Shown: piece by piece, positions 53,173-62,074 of the stretch
Position numbering within the stretch: the stretch's first letter is position 1
How the letters are laid out: each line of letters opens with the position of its first letter
DNA from: JAJDXO01 sp965221855
GTDB taxonomy: Bacteria; Pseudomonadota; Alphaproteobacteria; Rhodospirillales; UBA2165
Reading direction: 5' to 3'
Assembly: GCA_965221855.1 (NCBI GenBank)
Contig: CBDCSV010000006.1
Span: 1 to 64,000 of the forward strand
DNA length: 64,000 nt
The notes under the pieces: model-generated
Database searches by the model: none
Seen by the model: only the letters and a program-made list of their open reading frames with translations
Told to the model about the DNA's origin: nothing
Position numbers and translations under genes: made by a program

Positions 53173-54759
53173 TCAACCATGCGGCGCGCCGCCGTGTTTG
53201 TCCATCCACTCCCATTTGATCCGCGCCACGTCGATCTTTCCGTTCGCCGTCAGCGGAAACTCGTCTCTGGTCTCGATATGCACCGGCGTCATATGTCTCG
53301 GCAGCTTCCGCAGACACCAGGACCGGATTTCGTGGGGCGCGATATCCGCCCCGGAAACCGATGTGACGCAGGCAACCAGGGAAGGCGAAGCCGAACCGTC
53401 CGCTTCCCCGCCGGTCAGGAAAACGACGGCATCGCCGGCGCCGGGGAAACTCCGGAGCGCGGCGGCAATCTCCGCAAGTTCGATCCGGTGTCCCATGATC
53501 TTGACCTGGCTGTCGCACCGTTCGACGAAATAGTAGTCGCCCGCCTCGTCGAAATACACGATGTCCCCCGATTGGTAGACCTGTTCGCCGGTTTCGGGCG
53601 CGTCGGGGCGGGGCGCCATCGCGTTCTGCGTCGCCGTCTCGTTGTCCCAGTAGCCGGAAAACAGGTTGCCGCCGCGGATATACAACTCTCCCGGCGTGTG
53701 CGGCGTGAGGATCACCGCGCCGTCCTCGTCGACCGAAATCAATTCGACGCCGCGGAAGCCGGGACCGAAGGGGATGCGTTCGGTGTCGGCGGGAATCGGA
53801 TTCGGAATCTCCTTGAACGAACAGGCGAGGCACTCGGAAGGGCCGTAGGCGTTGATCATGCGCAAATGCGGCAGCATGTCCTGAAGCCGGCGCAGCGCGG
53901 GGACCGGAAACGCCTCCCCGCCGAACAGGATCGATTGCAGGGTGTCGACCTGCTTCAACTCGGCTTCGGCGTGGCGCATCAAGGTCGGCCAGATGGACGG
54001 GACGCCGTGCATCTGGGTCACGCCCAGGGCCTTCATATGTCCGGCCATTCGCTTGGGCTGATAGAAGGACGGCCTGGGGACGTAGGCGAGCGCGGCGCCG
54101 CTGCCCAACGCGAGGGCGATATCGAGCAGCCAGAAATCGAATTGGACGGGCGCCATGGTCCCGACCACCGCGTCCCGCGGCAGATCGCAAAACTCCACCA
54201 GCACGTCGAAGAAGCTGCAGACGGACCGGTGCGGCATGACGATGCCTTTCGGTTCGCCCGTGCTGCCCGAGGTGAAGACGATATAGGCCGGATCGATTTC
54301 CAGCACCGGCTTTCTTGGCCGCGGCGCCGGCGGCCGCCAGTCCGGCGCCAGGCGCCAGGCGAGCTGTTGTTCCGAACATATCCCGGTCGGGAAATCGGCG
54401 TCCGGCGCCGAAGACCGGACCAGTTCTTCCGTCGCCGCGGTCCCGACGAGGGCCCGCGCCGACACGGCCGAAACCACGGCCGCGATACGGGCGGCGGGAT
54501 TTTCCGGGCTGATCGGCGTCCAGATCACCCCCAGCCGCGAGCAGGCGCACAGCAGGGCCACCGCTTCGAAGCACGGTTCGATAACCACCACGAGCCTGTC
54601 GCCCCGGCCGAGCCCCAACTCCTCCAGCGCAAGAGCATAGGCCTCCACGGCCTCCGTCAGGTCTCCATAGCTGTAGCGGCGTCCCGGCGCGAGGACGGCG
54701 GTCCGATGCGGTTCGTCCGCGGCCCAACTCAAGAGAAAACGGTCGACGTGGTTGCTCAT
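53173..54759 (-). CDS. Stand-alone amino-acid adenylation (NRPS A-domain) enzyme
   Basis: 528 residues from ATG 54759 (MSNHVDRFLLSWAADEP). NRPS-type adenylation domain: RYSYGDL, WTPISPENPAARI, core A3 FTSGSTGEPKGI, A4 around FDFWLLDIALAL, A5 INAYGPSECL, A7/A8 YQSGDIVYFDEAGDYYFVER then SQVKIMGHRIEL, and A10 PLTANGKIDVARI with the catalytic Lys. The Asp in the A4 FD motif suggests an alpha-amino acid substrate. It would load the adjacent carrier protein. It lacks condensation or thioesterase domains. Confidence 0.92.
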   Translation of the reverse strand: MSNHVDRFLLSWAADEPHRTAVLAPGRRYSYGDLTEAVEAYALALEELGLGRGDRLVVVIEPCFEAVALLCACSRLGVIWTPISPENPAARIAAVVSAVSARALVGTAATEELVRSSAPDADFPTGICSEQQLAWRLAPDWRPPAPRPRKPVLEIDPAYIVFTSGSTGEPKGIVMPHRSVCSFFDVLVEFCDLPRDAVVGTMAPVQFDFWLLDIALALGSGAALAYVPRPSFYQPKRMAGHMKALGVTQMHGVPSIWPTLMRHAEAELKQVDTLQSILFGGEAFPVPALRRLQDMLPHLRMINAYGPSECLACSFKEIPNPIPADTERIPFGPGFRGVELISVDEDGAVILTPHTPGELYIRGGNLFSGYWDNETATQNAMAPRPDAPETGEQVYQSGDIVYFDEAGDYYFVERCDSQVKIMGHRIELAEIAAALRSFPGAGDAVVFLTGGEADGSASPSLVACVTSVSGADIAPHEIRSWCLRKLPRHMTPVHIETRDEFPLTANGKIDVARIKWEWMDKHGGAPHG

Positions 54760-55130
54760 AATCCGATCCGTATGGCTCAAGGCACCCACTACTTTCTCGT
54801 GTTCCGGGGCACATCGTTAGTCTGCTAAGCGAATCGGATTTTCCGCCGATCCGAAGGCGGAACCGCCCTTACACGGGCCTCTCCCCGGCATGATTGTCTC
54901 AAAAACGAATCGGGGTGTCCATGCACGGCCGGTCCTGCGGCGCCGCGCCCCTGTTTTGCCGCAACTCGGCGCCCTTCCCCCATTGACTGGTTCCTCGAGG
55001 TTGCCATGAGCCCGGTCGTTCAGGCACGATTTGTGTGCAAACCGTCATGCAGCTAGATTCGGGTCAGCGGGAGGCGGAAATTGCCGATCAATGCCAATCC
55101 AGGCGCAAAATTCGTTATGTCGCCCGGGTA
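54760..55130. other. Spacer between adenylation operon and IS256
   Basis: About 370 bases with no complete gene. On the minus strand 55046-55116 reads NEFCAWIGIDRQF..., which resembles the N-terminus of IS110-like transposases (xWIGID) but breaks off at once; it may be a relic cut by the IS256 insertion. The start of this gap should carry the promoter of the leftward adenylation/P450 operon. Confidence 0.4.
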
Positions 55131-56402
55131 ACGTCAAGAGTTGTGTGTCAGGGAGAGAGGGGTACTGATTCCCTGAGACTTGTTTTCGTGAATGAAGACC
55201 GCGTAGAGGATGCGGTCCATTGAGGTCTTGTCCTGGAAGGTTCCCATGGGCCGGGTTCGTCTCCGGACCTCCCGGAACCGTCGTTCGATGGCGTTGGTGG
55301 TCCTGACCTGCTTTCGTTCGGCAAGGGTCTTGTAGCGGAAGCAGGTGAGCAAGTCGTCGAGGTCGTTGCGCAGGCAGGCGACGGCCTTGGGGTAGGTCTG
55401 CTCCCAGGCGTCGGCGAAGCGGCGGGCGGCGCTGAGCGCCTTTGGCCGAGTGTCTGCGTTCATGACGTCGTGGACGTCGGCCTTGACGGCCTCCTGGTCG
55501 GTCTTGCGGACCTTGTCGAGGATGTTGCGCATCTTGTGCGCCCAGCATCTCTGGACCGGGATGCCGTGATAGACGACCGGCAAGGCGGCGAGCAGGCCCT
55601 GGCCGCCATCGACGCAGATCATCTCCAGGCCCTCGCCGGTGAGGCCGCGGCGGTGCAACGCGGTGAGGAAGCGCTCCCACTCCGCGGCGCTCTCGCTGGC
55701 GGCGAGTTGGAAGTCGATAATCTCCTTCTTGCCGTCGTGCCGTATGCCCAGCGCCACCAGGACCGGCCTCCTGAGCGCGCCGGCGCCGGTCTTGCAGGCC
55801 AGCACCACGCCGTCGAGCATCAGCGCCTTGTAGGCGTTCTTCAGCGGCCGGCGGTGGAATGCGGCGACCGACAGATCGAGGGTCTTGGCGACCCGGCTCA
55901 CCGTCGCGGCCGAGACCGGACGCCCGAGCAGGGCAAGCAGGACCTCGCCGACCTTGCGGGTCGAGAGCCCCAGCACGAAGCCGGCCAGGATGGCGCGGTC
56001 GATCTCTGGAGCGCGCCTTGCGTAGCTCTTCAGAACCTCGGTCGGGCAGAAGTGCCGGGTGCGCGGCACGTTGAGCTCGATGTCGCCGAGCTCGCTGAGC
56101 AGGCGGCGCCGGTAGGTGCCGTTGCGCCGGTCGCGCATAGCGCTGCCATCGAGGCCGTCGAGCCAGCGATCCACCGCCTCGGCCATCCGGCCCTCGATGA
56201 TCTCGGCCAGCGCCTGGCGGCCAAGCGGGCGATAACCCTCGCCCCAGTCCAATCCGCCTGCTTGCATCTCCTTCACCACCTCAAAGGCTTGTGGTAGGTT
56301 CTCAATCGTTACAGCTTGCTGTGGCATCGGGGTGCTCCTTCTTGCGGTTGTCGTAAACCACAGGGAGTACCCCATTCCCAACTGACACATAAATTTTTAC
56401 GT
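55131..56402 (-). mobile_element. IS256-family insertion sequence
   Basis: Imperfect inverted repeats of about 36 bases: left 55131-55166 (acgtcaagagttgtgtgtca...ggtact) and right 56366-56402 (agtacccc...ctgacacataaatttttacgt). They share acgt, tgtgtcag and ggggtact. One full transposase lies between. No clear 8-9-base target duplication was found. It bounds the AT-rich two-gene module on its left. Confidence 0.82.
55134..56327 (-). CDS. IS256-family transposase
   Basis: 397 residues from ATG 56327 (MPQQAVTIENLPQ). Transposase_mut domain with YRRRLLSELGDIELNVPRTR, first Asp in LMLDGVVLACKTG, second in MICVDGGQGLLAAL, and VQRCWAHKMRNILDKV near the Glu region; it ends RTTNAIERRFREVRRRTRPM typical of the family. 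Intact frame. Confidence 0.95.
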   Translation of the reverse strand: MPQQAVTIENLPQAFEVVKEMQAGGLDWGEGYRPLGRQALAEIIEGRMAEAVDRWLDGLDGSAMRDRRNGTYRRRLLSELGDIELNVPRTRHFCPTEVLKSYARRAPEIDRAILAGFVLGLSTRKVGEVLLALLGRPVSAATVSRVAKTLDLSVAAFHRRPLKNAYKALMLDGVVLACKTGAGALRRPVLVALGIRHDGKKEIIDFQLAASESAAEWERFLTALHRRGLTGEGLEMICVDGGQGLLAALPVVYHGIPVQRCWAHKMRNILDKVRKTDQEAVKADVHDVMNADTRPKALSAARRFADAWEQTYPKAVACLRNDLDDLLTCFRYKTLAERKQVRTTNAIERRFREVRRRTRPMGTFQDKTSMDRILYAVFIHENKSQGISTPLSLTHNS

Positions 56403-56416
56403 CACCACCGGACAGC

Positions 56417-56719
56417 ATGAAGTTTATGAAGTTCAAGAAAGCACTCCGCGAACGGGCGGAAGCATTAAATTTGGAGTGGGGATTAACACTGCTCGAAGAT
56501 GATCCAAAAATTGATGGCTACAAATGGTACGACTGGGAGTCGGAAAACGCCTTGAAAAAAGTTCTAGTCAATGATAGTGAACAAAATGAGAACATCGAAG
56601 ATATCGCTCAAACGTCTCGGGTAGTCCAAGCCTTGGCAGTAGAGCAGATATACAGAGTATACGTCCCTGATGAACAAAGCCGTGCTAATGTCGAAACACT
56701 TTGGACGGAGGTCACATAA
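56417..56719 (+). CDS. Small hypothetical protein, first gene of an AT-rich pair
   Basis: 100 residues, acidic, mixed alpha/beta by composition (MKFKKALRERAEALNLEWGL, YKWYDWESENALKKVLVNDS, EQIYRVYVPDEQSRANVETL). No known domain recognised. GC is much lower than in the surrounding chromosome, and its stop overlaps the next start as TAATG, so the two are translationally coupled. Placement beside IS256 and IS630 copies suggests horizontal origin. The small-gene-plus-YwgA-like layout resembles a toxin-antitoxin module; which partner is toxic cannot be told. Confidence 0.7.
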   Translation: MKFMKFKKALRERAEALNLEWGLTLLEDDPKIDGYKWYDWESENALKKVLVNDSEQNENIEDIAQTSRVVQALAVEQIYRVYVPDEQSRANVETLWTEVT

Positions 56720-57213
56720 TGAGTGCCGAAGATTATGTCGTAGCAACAGTTGCTATGAACGGTGGCAAACTCGTTGGTCGAACTCGTCTGCAGAAGACAA
56801 TATACCTCTTGGAGTTGTTGGGTATGGGCGGCGAGTTTGAATTTACCTACTACAATTACGGACCCTATTCTCAAGAGGTTTCAGAGGCGAGAGAGTTTTC
56901 TGTAATCGCTGATCGTTTAGATGAACAGGAAGAAGATGGATTTCACGGTGTTCCCTATTTTGTCTTTCAAACCGATGAGACTGCTCCCGAGGATTTAGGC
57001 AAAATTCCTAAGGAAAATGCCGAACAGTATTTGGGGGTAATGAGGAAGTTTTCTTCCATCGAGTTAGAACTTGCTGCGACGATCGCCTATCTCAAAGATA
57101 TTGGATTTGAGCCTGACGAAGTGGCTGAAAAGGTCGTGGAACTGAAGCCCGCGAAAGCGACACCTGACAAATTGCATGCAGCGAATAAGTTGCTCGGCGA
57201 ATTAGGGCTTTAG
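56719..57213 (+). CDS. YwgA-like / SocA-like (Panacea-related) protein
   Basis: 164 residues from ATG 56719 (MSAEDYVVATVAMNGGKLVG). The N-terminal segment GRTRLQKTIYLLELLG, then FTYYNYGPYSQEVSEA, has the pattern shared by YwgA-type proteins and the Panacea/SocA antitoxin domain (R-L-Q-K-x-x-Y-L, then Y-G-P-Y). The C-terminal half is helical and charged (ELELAATIAYLKDIGFEPDE, ATPDKLHAANKLLGELGL). Low GC. The family match is by eye. Its exact partner is the preceding 100-residue protein. Confidence 0.65.
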   Translation: MSAEDYVVATVAMNGGKLVGRTRLQKTIYLLELLGMGGEFEFTYYNYGPYSQEVSEAREFSVIADRLDEQEEDGFHGVPYFVFQTDETAPEDLGKIPKENAEQYLGVMRKFSSIELELAATIAYLKDIGFEPDEVAEKVVELKPAKATPDKLHAANKLLGELGL

Positions 57214-57241
57214 GGTCGGTTTAGCCAATTTGGCGGTCAAC

Positions 57242-58298
57242 TAGAGCATTTTCTGATCACACCCGGTCATAGCCTGCGGCAGTGAAGTAGTTTTGGCACT
57301 CGGATTGGGTGACTGTGTCGATGGCGGTTGCGATGGCGTCGTAGAGGTCGTCGACGGTTCTGGCTGCGGTCTTTTTGAGGAGGGCCTTGAGCTTTGCGAA
57401 GGCCATCTCGATTGGGTTGAAGTCGGGTGAGTAGGGCGGCAGGAAGCGGAGCTCGGCGCCGGCGTCTTCGATGGCCTTACGCACGCTGGCGGGCTTATGG
57501 GCTGGCAGATTGTCCATAATGACGATGTCTCCGGGTTTGAGGGTTGGGACCAGGATTTGCTCGACATAGGCAAGGAAGGCTGCCCCGGTCATCGCCCCAT
57601 CGATGGTCATGGGGGCGAGGATGCCGTCGAGCGTGAGAGCAGCGACCAAAGTGGTGGTCTTCCAGTGGCCGTGAGGGATGGCGGCTTGGCAGCGCTGCCC
57701 GCGCGGCGCGCGGCCATAGCGCCGGGCCATCTTGGTCGATGTGCCGGTCTCGTCGATGAAGACCAGCCGCTCCGGCATCAGGCCGGGCTGCGCCTCGGCC
57801 CAGGCCTGCCGGCGCGCCAAGACATCAGGACGTTGCTGCTCGCTGGCGTGCGCGGTTTTTTTTGAAGGTCATGCCGTGGCGGTCGAGCAGCCGCCAGACC
57901 GTGCTCGGGGCAACCCGAAGCCCGTGCACCTCCTCCAGACAGGCTGCGATCTCGGCCAGGGTGATGTCCGGTGTCTCCGTGACAAGCGCCAGAACCTCCT
58001 CGGCATACGCTTCAAGGCGGTGAGAGCGGCGGTCCCCGCCTTGCGGCCGGGGCCGCACATCACCCCGCTGCCGCCACTGATCAACCCATTTGATCGCCGT
58101 CGAGGCCGCAACCCCAAAAACCTTCGCCGCAGACCGACGCGACATCCCGCCGTCCACCGCCGCAACCAACCGATGTCGTAGATCATTCGAAAGTGGTCTC
58201 GTCATGCAGGCTGGCCTCCTTCACCAGCCCACATCTTGAATCAGAAATCAGAGACTTTGGGAATCCCTAACGATTCCGTCAGATCAGAAAATGCTCTA
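57242..58298 (-). mobile_element. IS630-family element A
   Basis: Perfect 17-base terminal inverted repeats TAGAGCATTTTCTGATC at 57242-57258 and its complement at 58282-58298, with TA at each outer edge as expected for the TA target duplication of IS630/Tc1. The right TA (58297-58298) is shared with the left end of IS630 element B, so this copy inserted at the very edge of that one, or the reverse. Confidence 0.92.
57257..58205 (-). CDS. IS630 transposase (A), two overlapping frames
   Basis: The 5' frame (57825-58205, MTRPLSNDLRHRLVAAVDGG) is the helix-turn-helix half. The 3' frame (57257 to about 57850) carries the DDE domain: FIDETGTSTKM, IVIMDNLPAHK and LPPYSPDFNPIEMAFAKLK. They join at an A8 run (minus strand, 57854-57861). 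With seven A's the reading would be FKKTAHASEQQ, the standard IS630 sequence, so expression requires a +1 shift or transcriptional slippage losing one A. Confidence 0.88.
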
Positions 58299-59350
58299 GA
58301 GCGTTTCATATTTTGACGGAAGCGTATCCTGCGTTTTTGAAGTAGTTGGCGCATTGCTGTGGCTCGATGGTGTCGATGAGGCTCCCGAGATGGCGCCATA
58401 AGTCGTCGATCTCCCGCTTCTGGGCGTTTCTCATCCAGTGCTTGATTTGGGCAAAGGTCTGCTCGATGGGATTGAGGTCGGGGGAATATTTGGGCAGGAG
58501 CCACAGCTTGGCTCCGGCGGCACGGATGGCGTTTCGCACGGCTTTTGACTTGTGGCTGCCGAGATTGTCCATGATGACGATGTCGCCGGGCACCAGGGTC
58601 GGCACGAGCAGCTGCTCGACGTAGGCGCGGAAGCACACGCCATTGATGGGGCCGTCGAAGACGCAGGGCGCGGTGAACCGGTCGCAGCGCAGCGCGCCGA
58701 TGAAGGTCAGGGTGTGCCACCGCCCATGGGGGGCAAAGCCGCGGACCCGCTCCCCTTTCGGCCCCCAGCCGCGCAGCGGGGCCATATTGGTCCGGATCCA
58801 GGTTTCATCAATGAATACCAGCCGTTCGGGATCAAGCTTTGCCTGCCACGCCTTCCAGCGCCTGCGATGGCGGGCGATGTCCGCGCGCGCCCGTTCAACG
58901 GCGAACAGGGTTTTTTTTAAAGCGCAGCCCTTCACGGCGCAGAAACAGCCATACCGTGCTGTGGGATACCCTGACACCCCGAGCGGCCAACTCGTCTCTC
59001 AACCGATGCAGCGTCAGATGCGGCTCCTGGTCGATCCGGCCGACAATGAACTCCCGATGGGGCTCAAGAACCCGGCGGCGGTGACCGCCCATCTTGCCGG
59101 GCGCAACACTCCCCGTCCGCCGGTAGCGCTGCGACCACTTAACCACGCTCGAAACCGCAACCCCAAACCGAGCCGCTACAGCGCGGCAACTCTCCCCCGC
59201 CAAAACCGCCAAAACAACACGCTCTCGCAAATCAATCGAATAAGGTCTCGCCATGAATGCTGGCCTCCTTGCCCAGCATCCATCTTGAATCATGGTTCGC
59301 CCATACTTGGGAATCCCTAAAATGATTCAATCAATCTCAAATACGCTCTA
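58297..59350 (-). mobile_element. IS630-family element B
   Basis: A second, distinct IS630 copy. Ends: tagagcgtttcatattttga at 58297 onward and the partly complementary tcaaatacgctcta ending at 59350; the first 8 bases (TAGAGCGT) match perfectly, and the rest is degenerate. TA flanks both sides. The right TA is part of the stop codon of the PEP-mutase-like gene, so the element inserted at that gene's 3' end. Confidence 0.85.
58306..59254 (-). CDS. IS630 transposase (B), two overlapping frames
   Basis: 5' frame from ATG 59254 (MARPYSIDLRERVVLAVLAG) ends near 58895 after FKKNPVRR. The 3' frame (58306 to about 58920) holds the DDE part: FIDETWIRTNMAPLRGWGPK, IVIMDNLGSHKS, LPKYSPDLNPIEQTFAQIK. 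The junction is again an A8 run (58911-58918); removing one A restores FKKTLFAVERARADIA. The same arrangement in element A argues for programmed slippage rather than independent decay. Confidence 0.88.
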
Positions 59351-60301
59351 GTGGCCCCAAGTATTGTCGTAGTCCCGTTTGGCTTCCTCGGTCAGGAATT
59401 CATCCTCGATTTCCCGGACGCGATCGCCGCCGGTGAGCGATTTTTGATCGGCCCGGCCCCATTTGGATTGCCGTGCGCGCTCGTGGAAGTCGTCCAGCGC
59501 GGCCGGGCCCCGTTCGAACATTTCGTTCATCACTTCCCAGGCGGCCTGCAAGCCGACGGTCGCGAAATAGACCGGGTAGAGGGCGATCCGGACGCCCAGC
59601 TGGTTGTACTCTTCGAGGCTTGGCGCGGGCTCCTCGCGGCCGCCCCAGATCACCTGAACCGGGGCCGGTATCTCACGGCAGGCACGCTCCAGATCCTTGC
59701 GCGTCTCCACGGAATTCAGCCAGACGTAGTCGGCGCGGCCTTCTTCCACGTAGGCGATGCAGCGCTCCAGCGCCTGCTCGAAATCTCCGCCTTCGGCGCC
59801 CAGGCTGTCGTTCCGGGCGCAGATCAGGAAATCCGGCGCGACCTCGTCACGGGCGGCCGCCGCGGCCTTCATCTTGCCGACGTGTTCCTCCATGGAAATC
59901 ACCCTCCGCCCCGCGAGGGTCGCCGATTTCTTGGGGGCTTCCTGGTCCTCGATATTCATGGCCGCCAGTCCGGCCGCGGCGATCTCCCGTACGGCAAAGT
60001 GGACGTTGACCGCATTGCCGAATCCCGTATCCGCATCGAGCTGGAGCGGAATGGATGTTCTCGAGGCGCAATGCCGTCCGTGGTCCACCATATCCCGAAG
60101 CCCCAGAATTCCATTGTCCGGCACACCCAACAGGAAGGCCGCCATCTGCGATCCGGCGAGGAAGAAGGCCTCGTAACCGATTTCCTCGGCCATTCTGGCG
60201 TAAAGGGGACTGAAGCCGCCCGGCATGACCGTCACGCGGTCGCGATCCAGGATTTCTCTCAGCGACTGACGTTTCTGGTGGGTGTCCGGCCTCTCGCTCA
60301 C
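59348..60301 (-). CDS. Isocitrate lyase / PEP mutase family protein
   Basis: 317 residues from GTG 60301 (VSERPDTHQKRQSLREILDR); the longer upstream open frame is shadow of the transferase gene. PEP-mutase/ICL TIM barrel: VMPGGFSPLYARMAEE, LDADTGFGNAVNV (Mg-binding Asp), MNIEDQEAPKKSATLAGRRV, FLICARNDSLG. The KKCxH-type loop of isocitrate lyase is replaced by PKKSATL, so oxaloacetate decarboxylase, 2-methylisocitrate-lyase-like or carboxyphosphonate-type chemistry is more likely. Its stop codon is formed at the IS630 boundary. Confidence 0.9.
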   Translation of the reverse strand: MSERPDTHQKRQSLREILDRDRVTVMPGGFSPLYARMAEEIGYEAFFLAGSQMAAFLLGVPDNGILGLRDMVDHGRHCASRTSIPLQLDADTGFGNAVNVHFAVREIAAAGLAAMNIEDQEAPKKSATLAGRRVISMEEHVGKMKAAAAARDEVAPDFLICARNDSLGAEGGDFEQALERCIAYVEEGRADYVWLNSVETRKDLERACREIPAPVQVIWGGREEPAPSLEEYNQLGVRIALYPVYFATVGLQAAWEVMNEMFERGPAALDDFHERARQSKWGRADQKSLTGGDRVREIEDEFLTEEAKRDYDNTWGH

Positions 60302-60388
60302 CGTATGTCTCCGATAATTGGTTTTCGCCCGCCCTCGCGCCAGTCTATGGTTTGAACCAGGATCGGCAATCCAAAGAAGGGGGGATCG

Positions 60389-61123
60389 ATGCTGAAGCTC
60401 TATCACTTTTGGAGCTCGACCTGCTCCAAAAAGGTTCGCATAGCGCTGGCCGAAAAAGGCCTGGATTGGGAAAGCCGTCACATCGACCTCGGTCCGAAGC
60501 AGGAAAATACCGAGCCGTGGTACGTGAAGCTCAACCCCAACGGGGTCGTTCCGACCCTCGATCATGATGGCCGGATCATCATCGAATCCAACGTGATCAT
60601 CGAGTACCTGGACGACGTCTTCTCGGGCGTCCCATTGCGCCCCGAGGATGCCTACGGGCGGGCGCAAATGCGCATCTGGCTGGACCGCACCGAGCATGTG
60701 GTCCACAGGAACGTCAATATGATCTCGTTCAACCGGCGGTTCCTGCCGCGCCTCGCCGAGAAATCGGATGCGGAAAAGGAGGCGGTGATCAACCGGATGC
60801 CGAACCCGGAAAGGCGCCGGGAAATGTTGCGGCGGCTGAGGGCCGGCGTGTCTGTGGACGACGAGGCGCACGCCGAGGCCGCGATCGCCGGAGTGATGGA
60901 CATGATGGAGACGCAGCTCGGTCAGACGCCGTGGCTGGCCGGAGAAGAGTTTTCCCTCGCCGACATCTGCATCACGCCGTTCATCGAACGGTTCGGGGCC
61001 AATGAACTGACCGCGCTGGTCGACTGGCAATCGCGGCCGGCGGCCGGGGACTGGTGGCGGCGCATCCAATCCCGGCCGTCCTATGACCAAGGGATGAATT
61101 TCCCGAACCCGGCGGCGGCCTGA
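60389..61123 (+). CDS. Glutathione S-transferase family protein
   Basis: 244 residues. N-terminal thioredoxin-like domain: LYHFWSSTCSKKVRIALAEK (Ser/Cys near residues 9-12 as likely catalytic region), NPNGVVPTLDHDG (cis-Pro motif), IIESNVIIEYLDD (ESxxI glutathione contact). The C-terminal all-helical domain includes WLAGEEFSLADICITPFIER. A GGGGGG site precedes the ATG. It is divergent from the PEP-mutase-like gene. Substrate unknown. Confidence 0.93.
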   Translation: MLKLYHFWSSTCSKKVRIALAEKGLDWESRHIDLGPKQENTEPWYVKLNPNGVVPTLDHDGRIIIESNVIIEYLDDVFSGVPLRPEDAYGRAQMRIWLDRTEHVVHRNVNMISFNRRFLPRLAEKSDAEKEAVINRMPNPERRREMLRRLRAGVSVDDEAHAEAAIAGVMDMMETQLGQTPWLAGEEFSLADICITPFIERFGANELTALVDWQSRPAAGDWWRRIQSRPSYDQGMNFPNPAAA

Positions 61124-61142
61124 CCCTGGTGAGAAATGCAGG

Positions 61143-61856
61143 TTAGCGGGGCTCCACGCCAAACCTGTATCCGCTGCCCACGACGGTCAGGATGATCGCC
61201 GGGCGGCGGGCATCGGCTTCGATTTTCTTGCGCAGGCGGCTGATCAAGACGTCGATGACCCGCTCCGAGGGACCCTCCTCGTGCTGGCTGATGGCGTCCA
61301 GAAGAAAGGCCCGCGAAAGCACCCGGCTGGGTGCATTGACCAATGCCGACAGCAGGTTGAACTCGGCATTGGTCAGCGGAATGACCTCGCCGCCCTTGCG
61401 GCTCAACGTGTGTCCGGCGATGTCCAAAATGTAATCCGCGAACTCCACCGATTGCCGAGGCCGGGTATCGGCCGCCGTCCCCTCTCCATCGGAGCGCCCC
61501 AGCAGGTTCCGAATCCGCAGGACCAGCTCTTTCGGATCGACGGGCTTGTTGAGGTAATCGTCGGCCCCGACCTCCAGAGCGGTAATCCGGTCGTCCCGGC
61601 CTTGGCGCGCCGTCAGGACGATGATCGGCGTCCTGGACCGCGCCCGAACCTGCCGGGCGAGGGTCAAACCGTCCTCGTCGGGGAGAGTCAGGTCGAGAAG
61701 GACGAGGTCGACGGGCTTGCCATTTAGCAGGCCCAACGTTTCCGTCCCGGTGGCCGCGACGCTGACCCGAAACCCCTCTTTCTCCATGTAGGCGGCCAAC
61801 AGGGATTGGACGAATTCGTCATCCTCGACAATAAGCAGGTGAGGTTTCATCTCCAA
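61143..61856 (-). CDS. OmpR-family response regulator
   Basis: 237 residues. Receiver domain (LLIVEDDEFVQSLLAAYMEK, phospho-acceptor Asp in LVLLDLTLPDEDG, Thr in IIVLTAR, Lys in YLNKPVDP) followed by a winged-helix DNA-binding domain (LTNAEFNLLSALVNAPSRVL, RVIDVLISRLRKKIE, VVGSGYRF). The sensor kinase is not encoded next to it. It is divergent from the REC-Hpt protein across an AT-rich 218-base promoter region, so the two may be partners in one phosphorelay. Confidence 0.95.
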   Translation of the reverse strand: MEMKPHLLIVEDDEFVQSLLAAYMEKEGFRVSVAATGTETLGLLNGKPVDLVLLDLTLPDEDGLTLARQVRARSRTPIIVLTARQGRDDRITALEVGADDYLNKPVDPKELVLRIRNLLGRSDGEGTAADTRPRQSVEFADYILDIAGHTLSRKGGEVIPLTNAEFNLLSALVNAPSRVLSRAFLLDAISQHEEGPSERVIDVLISRLRKKIEADARRPAIILTVVGSGYRFGVEPR

Positions 61857-62074
61857 GAAAATCTCTTGTTTTCAATCAATTATGATTTATTTCCATGCAA
61901 TACGCCGCTTGCTCTTCACATCAATTAACATATTTAACACACTTTAACATCGGCATTATGGCGCCGTTATCACCGATCGACATTTGGGAACCGAATGTTT
62001 CTCATCACGGACGGCAAATCCCCCGGTGCGGTAGCCGGGCGCCAAACCGTTGAAGCAGGCAGAGGGTAGGGAAC
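61857..62074. promoter_or_regulatory. AT-rich divergent promoter region
   Basis: A sharply AT-rich stretch (about 61862-61960) including ttttcaatcaattatgattt and tcaattaacatatttaacac lies between divergent OmpR-type and REC-Hpt genes. Repeated TTAAC/TTTAACA-type motifs occur at about 61925-61948 and could be binding sites for the OmpR-family regulator. No exact promoter is assigned. Confidence 0.45.

Noticed and set aside
53153..54828. About 550-codon frames on both strands over the adenylation gene
   Set aside because: Both are frame shadows; only the 53173-54759 frame has A-domain core motifs.
55046..55116. IS110-like N-terminal trace (xWIGID) on the minus strand
   Set aside because: Only about 10 recognisable residues with no start codon; mentioned in the spacer entry but not called as an element.
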